The notes: generated by a model not told the origin, from the letters alone. Counted from the first letter of the stretch, positions 50,906 to 60,228 are shown. The stretch is 64,000 nucleotides of DNA from Paenisporosarcina quisquiliarum_A (GCF_043641925.1 NZ_JBHZRU010000017.1:22483-86482); one strand, 5' to 3'. Made by a program: numbers and translations.

Positions 50906-51340
50906 TCAATTCAATTTTTTGCGGAATGAATAGCACCACTTGTCATATTCCATTTTTTCTTCATAAAAGCGATGAGCTTCTGTTCTTTGAATGCCTGATT
51001 CAAGAGCGATATATTCTACTCCTTGCTCTTTTGCCCATTGATGAATATATAACAACAACTGTTGTCCATAACCTTTTGAACGTTCGTTTTGATCTGAAAC
51101 GAAATCATATATGTATGCGTGTGATTTATTATAAAAATTGGTTCTTATAGTTAATCCAATTAAGGATTTCATTTGATTCTCTTCGTATAAAGCAAAGAGT
51201 TGATAGCCTTCTGATGTCATTTTCTTTAAGAGTTTTAAATACTCATCAACATTTAGCTCAGTTCTTAATTGAGACATGAGAGAGAAGGCGTCAATCCATT
51301 GTGTCTCTGTTCTTAATTCTTGAATTCGTATATCAGCCAT
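50906..51340 (-). CDS. GNAT family N-acetyltransferase
   Basis: 144 residues. Acetyl-CoA motif DFVSDQNERSKGYGQQLLLY (RSKGYGQ loop), followed by EYIALESGIQRTEAHRFYEE, the arrangement of aminoglycoside-6'-type and related GNATs. Substrate unknown. GGATAA only weakly serves as ribosome binding site. Confidence 0.82.
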   Translation of the reverse strand: MADIRIQELRTETQWIDAFSLMSQLRTELNVDEYLKLLKKMTSEGYQLFALYEENQMKSLIGLTIRTNFYNKSHAYIYDFVSDQNERSKGYGQQLLLYIHQWAKEQGVEYIALESGIQRTEAHRFYEEKMEYDKWCYSFRKKLN

Positions 51341-51498
51341 TTTAGTTATCCTTCCCGTCTTCGAATTTCTTCATTAAACATAACAAAAGAATGTGTTTTC
51401 ATACAATATTATGCAAATACTAATGACTAATGGATATAAAAAAGGTATAATTAATAAAAAATTGATTATTCTGAATTAATCACCGTAAGGAGATCATC

Positions 51499-52434
51499 AT
51501 GCCACTTACTAGACAACAAATTAAAGATATTAAAGAACGATCTTCACTCTATCGATTAGATATGGGTAATGCGGTATCTACATACATCGGGAAGTCAGAT
51601 GAAATTGCTTACGTCTTACATTCTGTCCGTCCAGATCGATCATTTTGGATAAGATATCCTGAAGAAGAGATTGAAGTGATTGAAAAATATACGGTCGTTC
51701 TTGGACAAGTCGAGGTAGAGCATGAGAATCAGATGTTTACTTTGCACGCCGGTGAAACTCTTGATGCTTCACAATATGAAGAATTATTAACTATTTATAG
51801 TGAATTAGGTGCGGAAATTTTAGTAGAGACGACAGAAAGTGTATTTGAATCAACGTTTAGTGATATCGAAATGATTCAAAAGGAAGCAGAAGAAATCGAA
51901 AAAATAGATGGCTATACATATCAGCACTGCTCAAGAATTAAAGATTATTCGATTGACCTTTGGAAGAAACTCGACCAACCTATTGACCGGGTGACCATGT
52001 TAATATGGGGAGCTTATTTTCACGACATTGGAAAGCTCTCAGTGCCTTTAGATATTTTGAATAAAGCAGGTAAACTTACACCAGAGGAATGGGAATTGAT
52101 GAAAGCACATACAACCAACGGAGCAGACATGATGCGCAATCATGAGATTGCCTGGTTACGTGAAGCAGCTTTTATCGTTGAGCAGCACCATGAGCGATAT
52201 GACGGAAAAGGATATCCTTTTGGTTTGAAAGAAGAAGAAGTTTCACTAGAAGCATACATAATTGCCGTGGTAGATTCTTTTGATGCAATGACGACAAATC
52301 GTCCTTATCGCGATGCTTTAACGGTGGATCAAGCAATTGAAGAAATTATAAAGGGCAGAGGCTCACAATTTCACCCGCAAGTCGTCGATGCATTTTTACA
52401 ATTACTTCATGACCAACAATTTAAATGGAGATAA
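51499..52434 (+). CDS. HD-GYP domain phosphodiesterase-like protein
   Basis: 311 residues, GGAG site before the ATG. N-terminal beta-rich domain (about 1-120) that reads like a cupin (VVLGQVEVEHENQMFTLHAGE). C-terminal HD-GYP domain: HDIGKLSVP at residue ~175, EQHHERYDGKGYPFGL (HH and GYP, G238) and DSFDAMTTNRPYR. HD-GYP proteins degrade cyclic-di-GMP or related second messengers; the unusual cupin-like sensor is worth noting. Confidence 0.88.
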   Translation: MPLTRQQIKDIKERSSLYRLDMGNAVSTYIGKSDEIAYVLHSVRPDRSFWIRYPEEEIEVIEKYTVVLGQVEVEHENQMFTLHAGETLDASQYEELLTIYSELGAEILVETTESVFESTFSDIEMIQKEAEEIEKIDGYTYQHCSRIKDYSIDLWKKLDQPIDRVTMLIWGAYFHDIGKLSVPLDILNKAGKLTPEEWELMKAHTTNGADMMRNHEIAWLREAAFIVEQHHERYDGKGYPFGLKEEEVSLEAYIIAVVDSFDAMTTNRPYRDALTVDQAIEEIIKGRGSQFHPQVVDAFLQLLHDQQFKWR

Positions 52435-52505
52435 TTATGAGGGCGATTACAAACGATTATTTTAACAAGATGGGGTAAAGCTTTTTCTGAAATTAGAAAT
52501 GCTAT

Positions 52506-52557
52506 AAACAGGGATAGAAAAAGAAAGATTTTTCCTATCCCTGTTTATTTATCTTTT
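52506..52557 (+). terminator. Terminator of the HD-GYP gene
   Basis: 12-bp stem AAACAGGGATAG with its complement, A-rich loop, and a T-rich tail. Confidence 0.88.
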
Positions 52558-52587
52558 TAGTAAATTGCTTATTTAATCTTGACAGAT

Positions 52588-52700
52588 TGTAGTGGAAGAC
52601 GGCGACTCCGGCGGGAATAGCATGAGCTGAAGGCCCCGGAAGAACGTAGTGATGAGGAGACTGAAGCCATGCCCGCGGAACGCGTCCGTCTGTAACGGGA
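52588..52700 (+). repeat. Dispersed ~115-bp GC-rich element, copy 2
   Basis: GGCGACTCCGGCGGGAA, AGCATGAGCTGAAGGCCCCGGA, GAAGCCATGCCCGCGGAA, then CGCGTCCGTC. Closest to the usual Bacillaceae form. A TTGACA lies just upstream at 52580 and a T-run hairpin follows at 52710-52741, so it may be transcribed. Together with the HD-GYP terminator it fills the 52435-52785 gap. Confidence 0.78.
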
Positions 52701-52709
52701 TTGAATCCA

Positions 52710-52741
52710 GGACCATCTGGCTTAGTAGACAGTCCTTTTTT
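52710..52741 (+). terminator. Weak terminator-like hairpin after element copy 2
   Basis: GGAC...GTCC stem with internal TCT/AGA pairing, then six T. Confidence 0.5.
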
Positions 52742-52785
52742 GTTATGAATGTTTGTGTTGTGCTATTAAGCTGCTGGTCTGCAAT

Positions 52786-53604
52786 CTATTCTTCAACCGG
52801 ATGCTCTTTTAACCACTCCACCCCAAACTCAATTAGTGGTTTCATGTCGATTAAACGGCTTTTCGCTTGTCCGATAACACCAAGAATGATGGCTTCAGGA
52901 TGTGCTTGTTCGAAAGCTTCACCTATTTCTGGGAAACGATCAGAATCACCATCTGTAGATTGAAACTCTATCCATTGACGTTCTCCGTCAACCATCATGG
53001 CTGCTGCTTGGTTTGTATAGGTTTTATTCTCAAGTAAATGTTCGGATAAGTGCAGAGCTGTACAAGAATCATATCCTACGCCGAGTAAGAGGATTTTCAC
53101 GTCTTCATTTACCAACTTTCCAAGTGGGGAGCTCATACCAAATGAGTCTTCCAGTGGGTGTTCTAACATCCATTCTTCGGCATGTTTGCCCCAAGCCATG
53201 AAACTATGAACGGGATGATAGCTTCGAATCGTTTTAGGATGGCGATGGAAACATTCCGCGATTTTACCCATCCCTCGTAAAGGAGTTAGGTGAGGATCAT
53301 AGGCAGGCATATGTTGGCGGATTGGTTCGTGCCAATCTGCAGGTACTGGAGGTAGCATCCAGTATGACGGTTCCGAGTTCTCTGCAGATTGAGCTGCCAT
53401 GACAATCGTACCTTCCTCCGTAATCGTTTCAAGCAAGGCATCTATTACGGCTTTCGCTCCCCCTGGTAGCCATCCGATTTGTTTTAATGAAGAATGGACC
53501 ATTATAGAGTCTCCAGCTTTTATTCCCAGTGCGTGTAATTGTTTTTTTAAGGTGTCAACGGATTGAAATGATTTTGTGGCTTGTACTGTGTCGAATTCAC
53601 TCAT
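52786..53604 (-). CDS. Aminoglycoside N(3)-acetyltransferase family protein (YokD-like)
   Basis: 272 residues. Family motifs: SIMVHSSLKQIGWLPGGA (residues ~35-52), EGTIVMAAQSAENSEP, SYHPVHSFMAWG with the conserved His pair, and SPLGKLVNEDVKILLLGVGYDSCTALHL. This is the antibiotic_NAT (AAC(3)) fold. Many chromosomal members, such as YokD of B. subtilis, are not real resistance enzymes, so resistance should not be assumed. GGAGGC precedes the ATG. Confidence 0.9.
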   Translation of the reverse strand: MSEFDTVQATKSFQSVDTLKKQLHALGIKAGDSIMVHSSLKQIGWLPGGAKAVIDALLETITEEGTIVMAAQSAENSEPSYWMLPPVPADWHEPIRQHMPAYDPHLTPLRGMGKIAECFHRHPKTIRSYHPVHSFMAWGKHAEEWMLEHPLEDSFGMSSPLGKLVNEDVKILLLGVGYDSCTALHLSEHLLENKTYTNQAAAMMVDGERQWIEFQSTDGDSDRFPEIGEAFEQAHPEAIILGVIGQAKSRLIDMKPLIEFGVEWLKEHPVEE

Positions 53605-53789
53605 AAGTTGTTGCCTCCAATTGTTTTATACTTCCATTGTATAAGACTATTCCAAATGAAGGAATGTCAGAAAGTGATTCAAATAAAATCAAAATGAGTT
53701 CTCCTGTTTTTTGTTACAATATAAAAGTAAAACTGAACATGATTTTAAGACATCCTATATAAAATTGAAAAAGAATGGGGGCTCTCAAG

Positions 53790-55490
53790 TTGGAATTAAA
53801 ACAATCCGAAATTGAGTGGTGGAAGAAAAGTGTGGTCTATCAAATTTATCCTAGAAGCTTTTACGATAGCAACGGAGATGGGATAGGGGACATTCAAGGA
53901 ATCATTCAAAAACTAGATTACTTAAAAGAATTAGGAATCGATGTGATTTGGTTAAGCCCGATTTATGATTCACCAAATGATGATAATGGATACGACATCC
54001 GTAACTACATTGAAATCATGAATGAATTTGGCACGATGGAAGATTTTGATGAGCTTCTTGCTCAAGCAAAAGAACGCGGACTCAAGATTATTATGGATTT
54101 GGTAGTCAATCATACGTCAGATGAACATGAATGGTTTGTTGAGTCCAAGTCTTCGAAAGAAAGTCCATATCGAAACTATTATGTGTGGGAAAAAGGGGAA
54201 GGTGACCAAGCCCCGAATAACTGGGGATCATTTTTCGGTGGCTCTGCTTGGGAGTATGATCAAAATACCGAAGAATCTTTCTTGCATTTATTCTCTAAAA
54301 AGCAACCGGATTTGAACTGGGAGCATGAACCACTTCGACACGAAGTATATGACATGATGAAATTTTGGTTAGACAAAGGAATTGACGGTTTCCGAATGGA
54401 CGTTATTAATTTAATTTCCAAGCATCCAGATCTTCCAAACGGCGCAAAGAACGAAGGTCAACGTTTTGGTGACGGCAGCCCTTATTATATGAATGGACCA
54501 AAAATTCATGATTATTTACAAGAAATGAATGAAGAAGTGTTATCGAAGTATGACATTTTAACCGTCGGAGAAATGCCAGGGGTAACGCCAGAGGATGCGT
54601 CAATCTATACCAACCCTGCGAATAAAGAGTTGAATATGGTATTTACATTTGAGCATATGAGTTTAGATAGTGGTCCGTTTGAAAAGTGGGATCTTAAACC
54701 GTTGCATCTGGTGGATTTGAAAGAGAACTTCGAAAAATGGCAAACGAATTTACACGGAACTGGTTGGAATAGCTTGTACTGGAATAACCATGATCAGCCT
54801 CGTATTGTATCTCGATTTGGGAACGACGGTGAATACAGAGTCGAGTCAGCAAAAATGCTCGCTACGTGCTTACATTTGCTTCAAGGAACTCCTTATATTT
54901 ACCAAGGAGAAGAAATTGGTATGACAAATGTGAAGTTTGAATCGATTGATCAATATCGAGATTTAGAAACACTAAATATGTACAACGAAAAAATGGAGCA
55001 AGGAATCGACGAGCACAAAATTTTTGAGTCTATTTATGTAAAAGGAAGAGACAATGCCCGCACACCAATGCAATGGACGAATGAAAAGAATGGTGGCTTT
55101 AGTGAAGGGACTCCTTGGATTGAGGCAAACCCAAATTTCACAAAAATTAATGTCGCACAAGCCACTCAATCGAAAGATTCAATTTTTGCTTACTATCAAC
55201 AGTTGATTCAATTTAGAAAAAATGTGGATGTGATTACAACAGGGGATTTCCGATTAATTGACCGAGAAAACCCGAATGTCTTTGCGTATGAACGTAAAAC
55301 TGATCAAGAATCACTGCTCGTCATCTGTCATTTTAGTGATCAAGAAATTCTTTTTGAACACCAAGACATTCTGCCGTATCTTGAAAATGGAGAAGTGTTG
55401 ATTCAAAATTATAAGGATCTTTTGGCGAATAAATCAATTCGTTTACGTCCATATGAAGCCGTAGCTTTTTACTTATCACATAACGAATAG
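53790..55490 (+). CDS. GH13 alpha-glucosidase (oligo-1,6-glucosidase, MalL type)
   Basis: 566 residues from TTG 53790, 8 nt after GGGGG; the ATG at 53775 lies within that site and has none of its own. Catalytic residues: nucleophile Asp ~204 in GFRMDVIN, acid Glu ~260 in TVGEMPG, and Asp ~334 in NNHDQPR. The region VVYQIYPRSFYDSNGDGIGDIQG fits oligo-1,6-glucosidases/sucrose-isomaltase types that hydrolyse isomaltose and panose; trehalose-6-phosphate hydrolase is less likely. Confidence 0.92.
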   Translation: MELKQSEIEWWKKSVVYQIYPRSFYDSNGDGIGDIQGIIQKLDYLKELGIDVIWLSPIYDSPNDDNGYDIRNYIEIMNEFGTMEDFDELLAQAKERGLKIIMDLVVNHTSDEHEWFVESKSSKESPYRNYYVWEKGEGDQAPNNWGSFFGGSAWEYDQNTEESFLHLFSKKQPDLNWEHEPLRHEVYDMMKFWLDKGIDGFRMDVINLISKHPDLPNGAKNEGQRFGDGSPYYMNGPKIHDYLQEMNEEVLSKYDILTVGEMPGVTPEDASIYTNPANKELNMVFTFEHMSLDSGPFEKWDLKPLHLVDLKENFEKWQTNLHGTGWNSLYWNNHDQPRIVSRFGNDGEYRVESAKMLATCLHLLQGTPYIYQGEEIGMTNVKFESIDQYRDLETLNMYNEKMEQGIDEHKIFESIYVKGRDNARTPMQWTNEKNGGFSEGTPWIEANPNFTKINVAQATQSKDSIFAYYQQLIQFRKNVDVITTGDFRLIDRENPNVFAYERKTDQESLLVICHFSDQEILFEHQDILPYLENGEVLIQNYKDLLANKSIRLRPYEAVAFYLSHNE

Positions 55491-55593
55491 GAATATGGGA
55501 CAAATCATAGATGGACGAATCCCTAAAATAAGGTATGATTAAAGGATATATTCAATATTTTATAGACTTTAGTTAACTGGAGGGTAAGTGTAA

Positions 55594-56520
55594 ATGGTAG
55601 TCCTTGGTGTAGACATCGGGGGGACAAAAATTCGAATGGGAATTATCGATTCGGATGGCCAAGTAGTAGCGGACCATGTGGTGCCTACTCAAGTCCCTCT
55701 TTATCCTTTTCTAGAAGAAAACGTTCTAGAATTAATTGAGAAATATCCACAAATTCAAGCAATTGGTATTGGAACACGTGGAATGGTGGATGCTGAAAAT
55801 GGCGTCATCACGTTTGAAACAGAAACATTACCAGGTTGGCAGGGTACTGAAGTGAAATCATTGTTGGAAAAAGCGACGGGTCTCCGCGTTGAAGTTAACA
55901 ATGATGCAAACTGCGCAGGTCTTGCAGAAGCTAGATTAGGTGCTGCTAAAGGTTTCCGACGAACGGTTTGTTTAACAGTTGGAACTGGATTAGGTGGCGG
56001 AATCGTCTTAGATGGTCAGATTTTGAATGGAGCACACGGTGGTGGTGGCGAAGTTGGACATTTGATTTTATATCCAAATGGTCATGTTTGTACTTGTGGA
56101 CGTCCAGGTTGCAGTGAGCAATATGTATCTGGAACGGCGTTAAGACGACAAATCGGAGAACGACAAATCTTAGATGACAATCAACAGCTTATTTCACCGC
56201 ATCAATTGTTCGGTATGGCAAACGCAGGTCATGTAGAAGCACTGTCATTAACGAAAAAATTCACGAGTGATTTAGCGATTGTGATTAGTTCGCTTCAAGC
56301 AGTATTAGATATGGATTGCGTGGTCATTGGTGGTGGAGTTTCTGAATCAGCGAACGAATGGTGGCATTATTTAGAGGAAGCTTTGGAACCTTTATTATTG
56401 AAACCACTTACGGTGAAGAAAGCTCAGTTTAGAAATGAAGCAGGGATGCTTGGTGCAGCCTTACTTGTAATCGATAATGTAAATGAAAGCGCTTCGAAAA
56501 ATATAGAGGATGTGAGATAA
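55594..56520 (+). CDS. ROK family sugar kinase (glucokinase-like)
   Basis: 308 residues. N-terminal ATP motif GVDIGGTKIRMGIID, phosphoacceptor-binding EVNNDANCAGLAEA with catalytic Asp, and the ROK zinc motif GHVCTCGRPGCSEQYVSG. Phosphorylates glucose or a similar sugar produced by the neighbouring glucosidase. GGAGGG site. The stop is directly followed by the ATG of the ABC ATPase. Confidence 0.9.
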   Translation: MVVLGVDIGGTKIRMGIIDSDGQVVADHVVPTQVPLYPFLEENVLELIEKYPQIQAIGIGTRGMVDAENGVITFETETLPGWQGTEVKSLLEKATGLRVEVNNDANCAGLAEARLGAAKGFRRTVCLTVGTGLGGGIVLDGQILNGAHGGGGEVGHLILYPNGHVCTCGRPGCSEQYVSGTALRRQIGERQILDDNQQLISPHQLFGMANAGHVEALSLTKKFTSDLAIVISSLQAVLDMDCVVIGGGVSESANEWWHYLEEALEPLLLKPLTVKKAQFRNEAGMLGAALLVIDNVNESASKNIEDVR

Positions 56521-57609
56521 ATGGCGAAAATAGAATTAAACAGTATTTCAAAAGTATACGACAACAAAGTAACAGCCGTTTCGGATTTTAATTTATCTAT
56601 CAATGATGAAGAATTTATCGTTTTTGTAGGACCATCTGGGTGCGGTAAATCAACAACATTACGCATGATTGCGGGTCTTGAAGAAATTTCTAAAGGTGAT
56701 TTCTTGATTGATGGAAAGAAAATGAATGATGTACCACCAAAGGAACGCGACATTGCGATGGTATTCCAGAACTATGCCTTGTATCCACATATGACGGTAT
56801 ACGATAATATGGCGTTTGGATTAAAGCTTCGTAAATTCTCTAAAGAAGAGATTGATGAACGCGTTCAAAAAGCAGCTGGCATCTTAGGCTTACAACCTTA
56901 CTTAGATCGTAAACCAAAAGCTCTATCTGGTGGTCAACGTCAGCGTGTTGCTTTAGGTCGTGCGATTGTACGTGATGCGAAAATCTTCTTAATGGATGAG
57001 CCTTTATCAAATCTTGACTCAAAACTACGTGTGCAAATGCGTTCTGAAATTGCAAAATTACATCAACGTCTAAAAACAACAACGATTTATGTGACACATG
57101 ACCAAACGGAAGCAATGACGATGGCGTCACGAATTGTCATTATGAAAGATGGCGTTATTCAACAAGTTGGAACACCTAAAGAAGTCTATGACTTACCTGA
57201 AAACGTATTTGTTGGCGGATTTATTGGGTCACCATCGATGAACTTCTTAAAAGGTAGTTTTGTAAATGGAGAATTCGTTTTAGGTCAACAATCAATTAAA
57301 ATACCTGATCATCAAGCAAAAGTACTTGTTGAAAAAGGATATGAAGGTAAAAACCTTATTCTTGGTGTGCGCCCTGAGCAAATTACAAACGAAGTAACAA
57401 ATGAACACTATAAAATCCGTACTTTAGTTGAAGTTTCTGAATTAACAGGTGCTGAAATTATGATTTATTCTACAATTGAAGGTCAAGAATTTATCGCAAG
57501 AATAGATTCAAGTGAAATCGTGAATCCTGGTGAAATGATTGACCTTTCAATCAATATGGAGCGTTCTCACTTCTTTGATGAAGAAAGCGAAATTCGTATT
57601 CGCGTATAA
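56521..57609 (+). CDS. Multi-sugar ABC importer ATPase (MsmX/UgpC type)
   Basis: 362 residues. Walker A GPSGCGKST (about 37-45), Q-loop MVFQNYALYPHMTVYDNMAF, signature ALSGGQRQRVALGRAIV, Walker B IFLMDEPLSNLDSKLR and switch His in YVTHDQTEAMTM, then a C-terminal TOBE domain. In Bacillus MsmX serves several sugar importers, which is why it can stand without its own permease genes, as it does here. Confidence 0.94.
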   Translation: MAKIELNSISKVYDNKVTAVSDFNLSINDEEFIVFVGPSGCGKSTTLRMIAGLEEISKGDFLIDGKKMNDVPPKERDIAMVFQNYALYPHMTVYDNMAFGLKLRKFSKEEIDERVQKAAGILGLQPYLDRKPKALSGGQRQRVALGRAIVRDAKIFLMDEPLSNLDSKLRVQMRSEIAKLHQRLKTTTIYVTHDQTEAMTMASRIVIMKDGVIQQVGTPKEVYDLPENVFVGGFIGSPSMNFLKGSFVNGEFVLGQQSIKIPDHQAKVLVEKGYEGKNLILGVRPEQITNEVTNEHYKIRTLVEVSELTGAEIMIYSTIEGQEFIARIDSSEIVNPGEMIDLSINMERSHFFDEESEIRIRV

Positions 57610-57682
57610 AAGCAGATGAAATCAGTGAAATTGTTTGATTGTGCAAACGATTTCACTGGTATGATGATGAATAGTAGGTAAA

Positions 57683-57713
57683 CCAAAAACAGGATAACCC
57701 CCTGTTTTTTTGG
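57683..57713 (+). terminator. Terminator of the glucosidase-kinase-ATPase block
   Basis: CCAAAAAACAGG-type stem (CCAAAAACAGG with CCTGTTTTTTTGG), T-run. Confidence 0.85.
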
Positions 57714-57801
57714 TGTGCCAGAATTTCAAACATTACTAAAGAGCAATATTTTGCTTATTACTTTAAGATTTAAATGTGTAATGGAAGGATGTGATCTCTA
57801 G

Positions 57802-59259
57802 ATGGATTCAATGACATTTGTATTATTTGGTGCGAGTGGAGATTTAGCTAAGAGAAAAATCTTTCCTGCGCTATATCATTTATTCGTAGATAAAAAAATG
57901 CCCAAAGCATTTTCTGTTTTTGGAACAGGATTAGAAGAGATGTCCACATATGACTTTCAGTTGTACGTGATGGAGTCTGTTCAAATGTATTCACGAACAA
58001 CAAAAGTGGATGAACAACAGCTACTTGAATTTTCTAAAACACTGCAGTATATGCACATTGACGTAACAAAGCCTGAAGGATACCAACGCTTATTAGCAGG
58101 TATTCAACAGACAGAAGAACTTCTAGATATCCCTCAAAATCGAATGTTTTATTTGTCAGTTGGTCCTTCATTGTTTGAGGTTATTGCCTACAACATTGAA
58201 CAAAGTGGCTTAGGTTCGACAATGGGCTGGAGACGATTAGTCATTGAAAAGCCTTTTGGACACGATTTAGCCTCTGCAAGACGATTAAATGACCAACTGA
58301 GTAAAGTCTTTAAAGAAGATGAGATTTACCGTATTGATCATTATTTAGGGAAGTCCATGGTTCAAAACTTAGCGACCCTTGTTATTTTGAATCCTGTTAT
58401 TCATGCCATTTGGAATCGTGAGTACATAGCGAATATCCAAATCACGGCAAGTGAAACAGTCGGTGTCGAGGAGCGCGCAGGTTATTATGATCAAGCTGGA
58501 GCTATTCGAGATATGTTCCAAAATCATATGTTACAAATGCTCATGATGACGACGATGAATTTGCCGAGAAGTATTAGTGCGAATGATATTCGTTCAGAGA
58601 AAAAACATGTAATGGGGTCATTACGGTCTTTATCAAAAGAAGATGTGAGTCTTTCTGTCATTCGAGGACAATATGAGCATGGTGAAATCGTTGGAAATCC
58701 AGTAGTCGGCTATAAAGATGAACCTGGAATTCCTGAATCATCTACTAATGACACGTTTATCGCAACAAGAGCATGGATTGATAATCCGTTTTGGATAGGT
58801 GTCCCGTTTTATTTACGAACAGGAAAACGCTTAAAGGAAAAATCTACTCGTATTGTGATTGAGTTTAATAATCACTTTAACAGGCTGTACCCGTTGGTGA
58901 ACCAACAAGCTGAACCAAATTTGCTTATTATTAATATCGGTCCTTATGAAGGAATTACGATGCAGCTGAATAGTCATAATCAAAACGATCACGGCAAAGT
59001 AGATCCAATTACGGTCGAATTCTCTGCAGACACGAAGGAAATGCCTGAAGCTTATGAATTGCTGATTGAGGATGCTTTACAAGGAGACTCTACATTCTTT
59101 GCGCACTGGGACGAAGTCGAACTTTCGTGGAAATGGGTGCAACCGATTTTGGAAGCATTTGAAGAAAATAGCTTACCTCTACACACTTACTCAGCAGGAA
59201 CAATGGGACCAAAAGCGGCCGACGAATTATTGGAAGAGAACGGATTTGTTTGGAGATAG
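57802..59259 (+). CDS. zwf: Glucose-6-phosphate 1-dehydrogenase
   Basis: 485 residues. N-terminal Rossmann motif LFGASGDLAKRKIFPALYHL and the active-site RIDHYLGKSMVQNLATL with the catalytic His and Lys, plus the EKPFGHDL substrate motif. First enzyme of the oxidative pentose phosphate pathway, NADP dependent. It follows the sugar kinase block after a terminator, so it is a separate unit with its own GGAAGG site. Confidence 0.97.
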   Translation: MDSMTFVLFGASGDLAKRKIFPALYHLFVDKKMPKAFSVFGTGLEEMSTYDFQLYVMESVQMYSRTTKVDEQQLLEFSKTLQYMHIDVTKPEGYQRLLAGIQQTEELLDIPQNRMFYLSVGPSLFEVIAYNIEQSGLGSTMGWRRLVIEKPFGHDLASARRLNDQLSKVFKEDEIYRIDHYLGKSMVQNLATLVILNPVIHAIWNREYIANIQITASETVGVEERAGYYDQAGAIRDMFQNHMLQMLMMTTMNLPRSISANDIRSEKKHVMGSLRSLSKEDVSLSVIRGQYEHGEIVGNPVVGYKDEPGIPESSTNDTFIATRAWIDNPFWIGVPFYLRTGKRLKEKSTRIVIEFNNHFNRLYPLVNQQAEPNLLIINIGPYEGITMQLNSHNQNDHGKVDPITVEFSADTKEMPEAYELLIEDALQGDSTFFAHWDEVELSWKWVQPILEAFEENSLPLHTYSAGTMGPKAADELLEENGFVWR

Positions 59260-59412
59260 TTGTTTCTTACGATGGGTAGTCATCGGAATGAGTTGGCTAC
59301 TGAAGTAACCGCAATGTGTATATTGATACGTGTGTTCATTAGATAATGATACACTTACAGGTAAAGTGACTTAGACTACAATTCTGCATCGATATAAAAG
59401 AAGGAGGATACG

Positions 59413-60033
59413 ATGAAAATTTATGACATTACGGCTCCTATTTTTGAAGGGATGCCAGTTTACAAAAACAAACCCGAAAAACAACCGAAGATTTCTCGTG
59501 TAACGAATGCACATGTTACGGAATCACGTCTTGAGATTGACGTTCACACAGGAACACATATCGATGCACCTTTACACATGATGAATGATGGTGCGACTTT
59601 TGAAACAATCACGCTTGACCAATTGGTTGGTCCAGTTAAAGTTCTCGATTTCATGCATGTTGAAGACGGGATCACGAAAGATGACTTGGCAACTCTCGAC
59701 CTTCAAGAGAATGATTTCATATTGTTTAAAACAAAAAATTCACTTGATGAAGACTTTAATCCAGAGTTTATCTTTTTAAAAGAAGACGGTGCGCAATACT
59801 TAGCTGAACTTAAAATTAAAGGTGTCGGCATTGATGCACTTGGCGTTGAACGTAGCCAACCTAATCATCCAACACATAAAGCATTGTTTGGAGCAAATAT
59901 TCTTGTGATTGAAGGATTGCGCTTAAGTGAAGTAAATGCAGGATCGTATTTCATGGTTGCGGCACCATTAAAATTAGTAGGTACTGACGCAGCACCCGCA
60001 CGCGTTATATTGATTGAGGATTTTCAAGGATAA
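59413..60033 (+). CDS. Cyclase family protein (arylformamidase-like)
   Basis: 206 residues. The metal-binding motif HTGTHIDAPLHMMNDG (residues ~46-61) defines the putative cyclase/kynurenine formamidase fold, and GIDALGVERSQPNHPTHKAL carries the further His/Asp residues. Members hydrolyse N-formylkynurenine or isatin-like substrates; no tryptophan catabolic genes are near, so the substrate is open. GAAGGAGG site. Confidence 0.88.
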   Translation: MKIYDITAPIFEGMPVYKNKPEKQPKISRVTNAHVTESRLEIDVHTGTHIDAPLHMMNDGATFETITLDQLVGPVKVLDFMHVEDGITKDDLATLDLQENDFILFKTKNSLDEDFNPEFIFLKEDGAQYLAELKIKGVGIDALGVERSQPNHPTHKALFGANILVIEGLRLSEVNAGSYFMVAAPLKLVGTDAAPARVILIEDFQG

Positions 60034-60038
60034 TGAAT

Positions 60039-60082
60039 AAAGGCCGAGTGTAGGAATGTAGATTCCTTACTCGGCTTTTTAT
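60039..60082 (+). terminator. Terminator of the cyclase gene
   Basis: AAAGGCCGAGT...ATTCCTTACTCGGCTTTTT hairpin. Confidence 0.85.
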
Positions 60083-60105
60083 TTGGGGAGTGATGAGGTA
60101 GAGAG

Positions 60106-60228
60106 GTATTCAAGGGATTCAAAGGGTGCATTCAAGGCTTCGATGGGTCTGTTCTCCATTTCAATGGGGCTATTCTCGAATTCACACGCCTCATTCTAGG
60201 ATTCGCAGTTGTTATTCAAGTATTCATG
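60106..60228. repeat. 21-bp-phased array H (core ATTCAAGG)
   Basis: Units start at 60108, 60130, 60151, 60172, 60193 and 60214 (steps 22, 21, 21, 21, 21), with cores such as ATTCAAGG, TTCTCGAA and ATTCTAGG. It lies between the cyclase terminator and the 3' end of a minus-strand lipoprotein gene. The most degenerate of the eight arrays. Confidence 0.72.

Noticed and set aside
52786..53604. Acquired aminoglycoside resistance gene
   Set aside because: The AAC(3) fold is clear, but there are no mobile elements and chromosomal YokD-like homologues are common and not shown to give resistance.
56460..56500. cre box TGAAAGCGCTTCGA inside the ROK gene
   Set aside because: Two mismatches in the second half and an intragenic position; not convincing.
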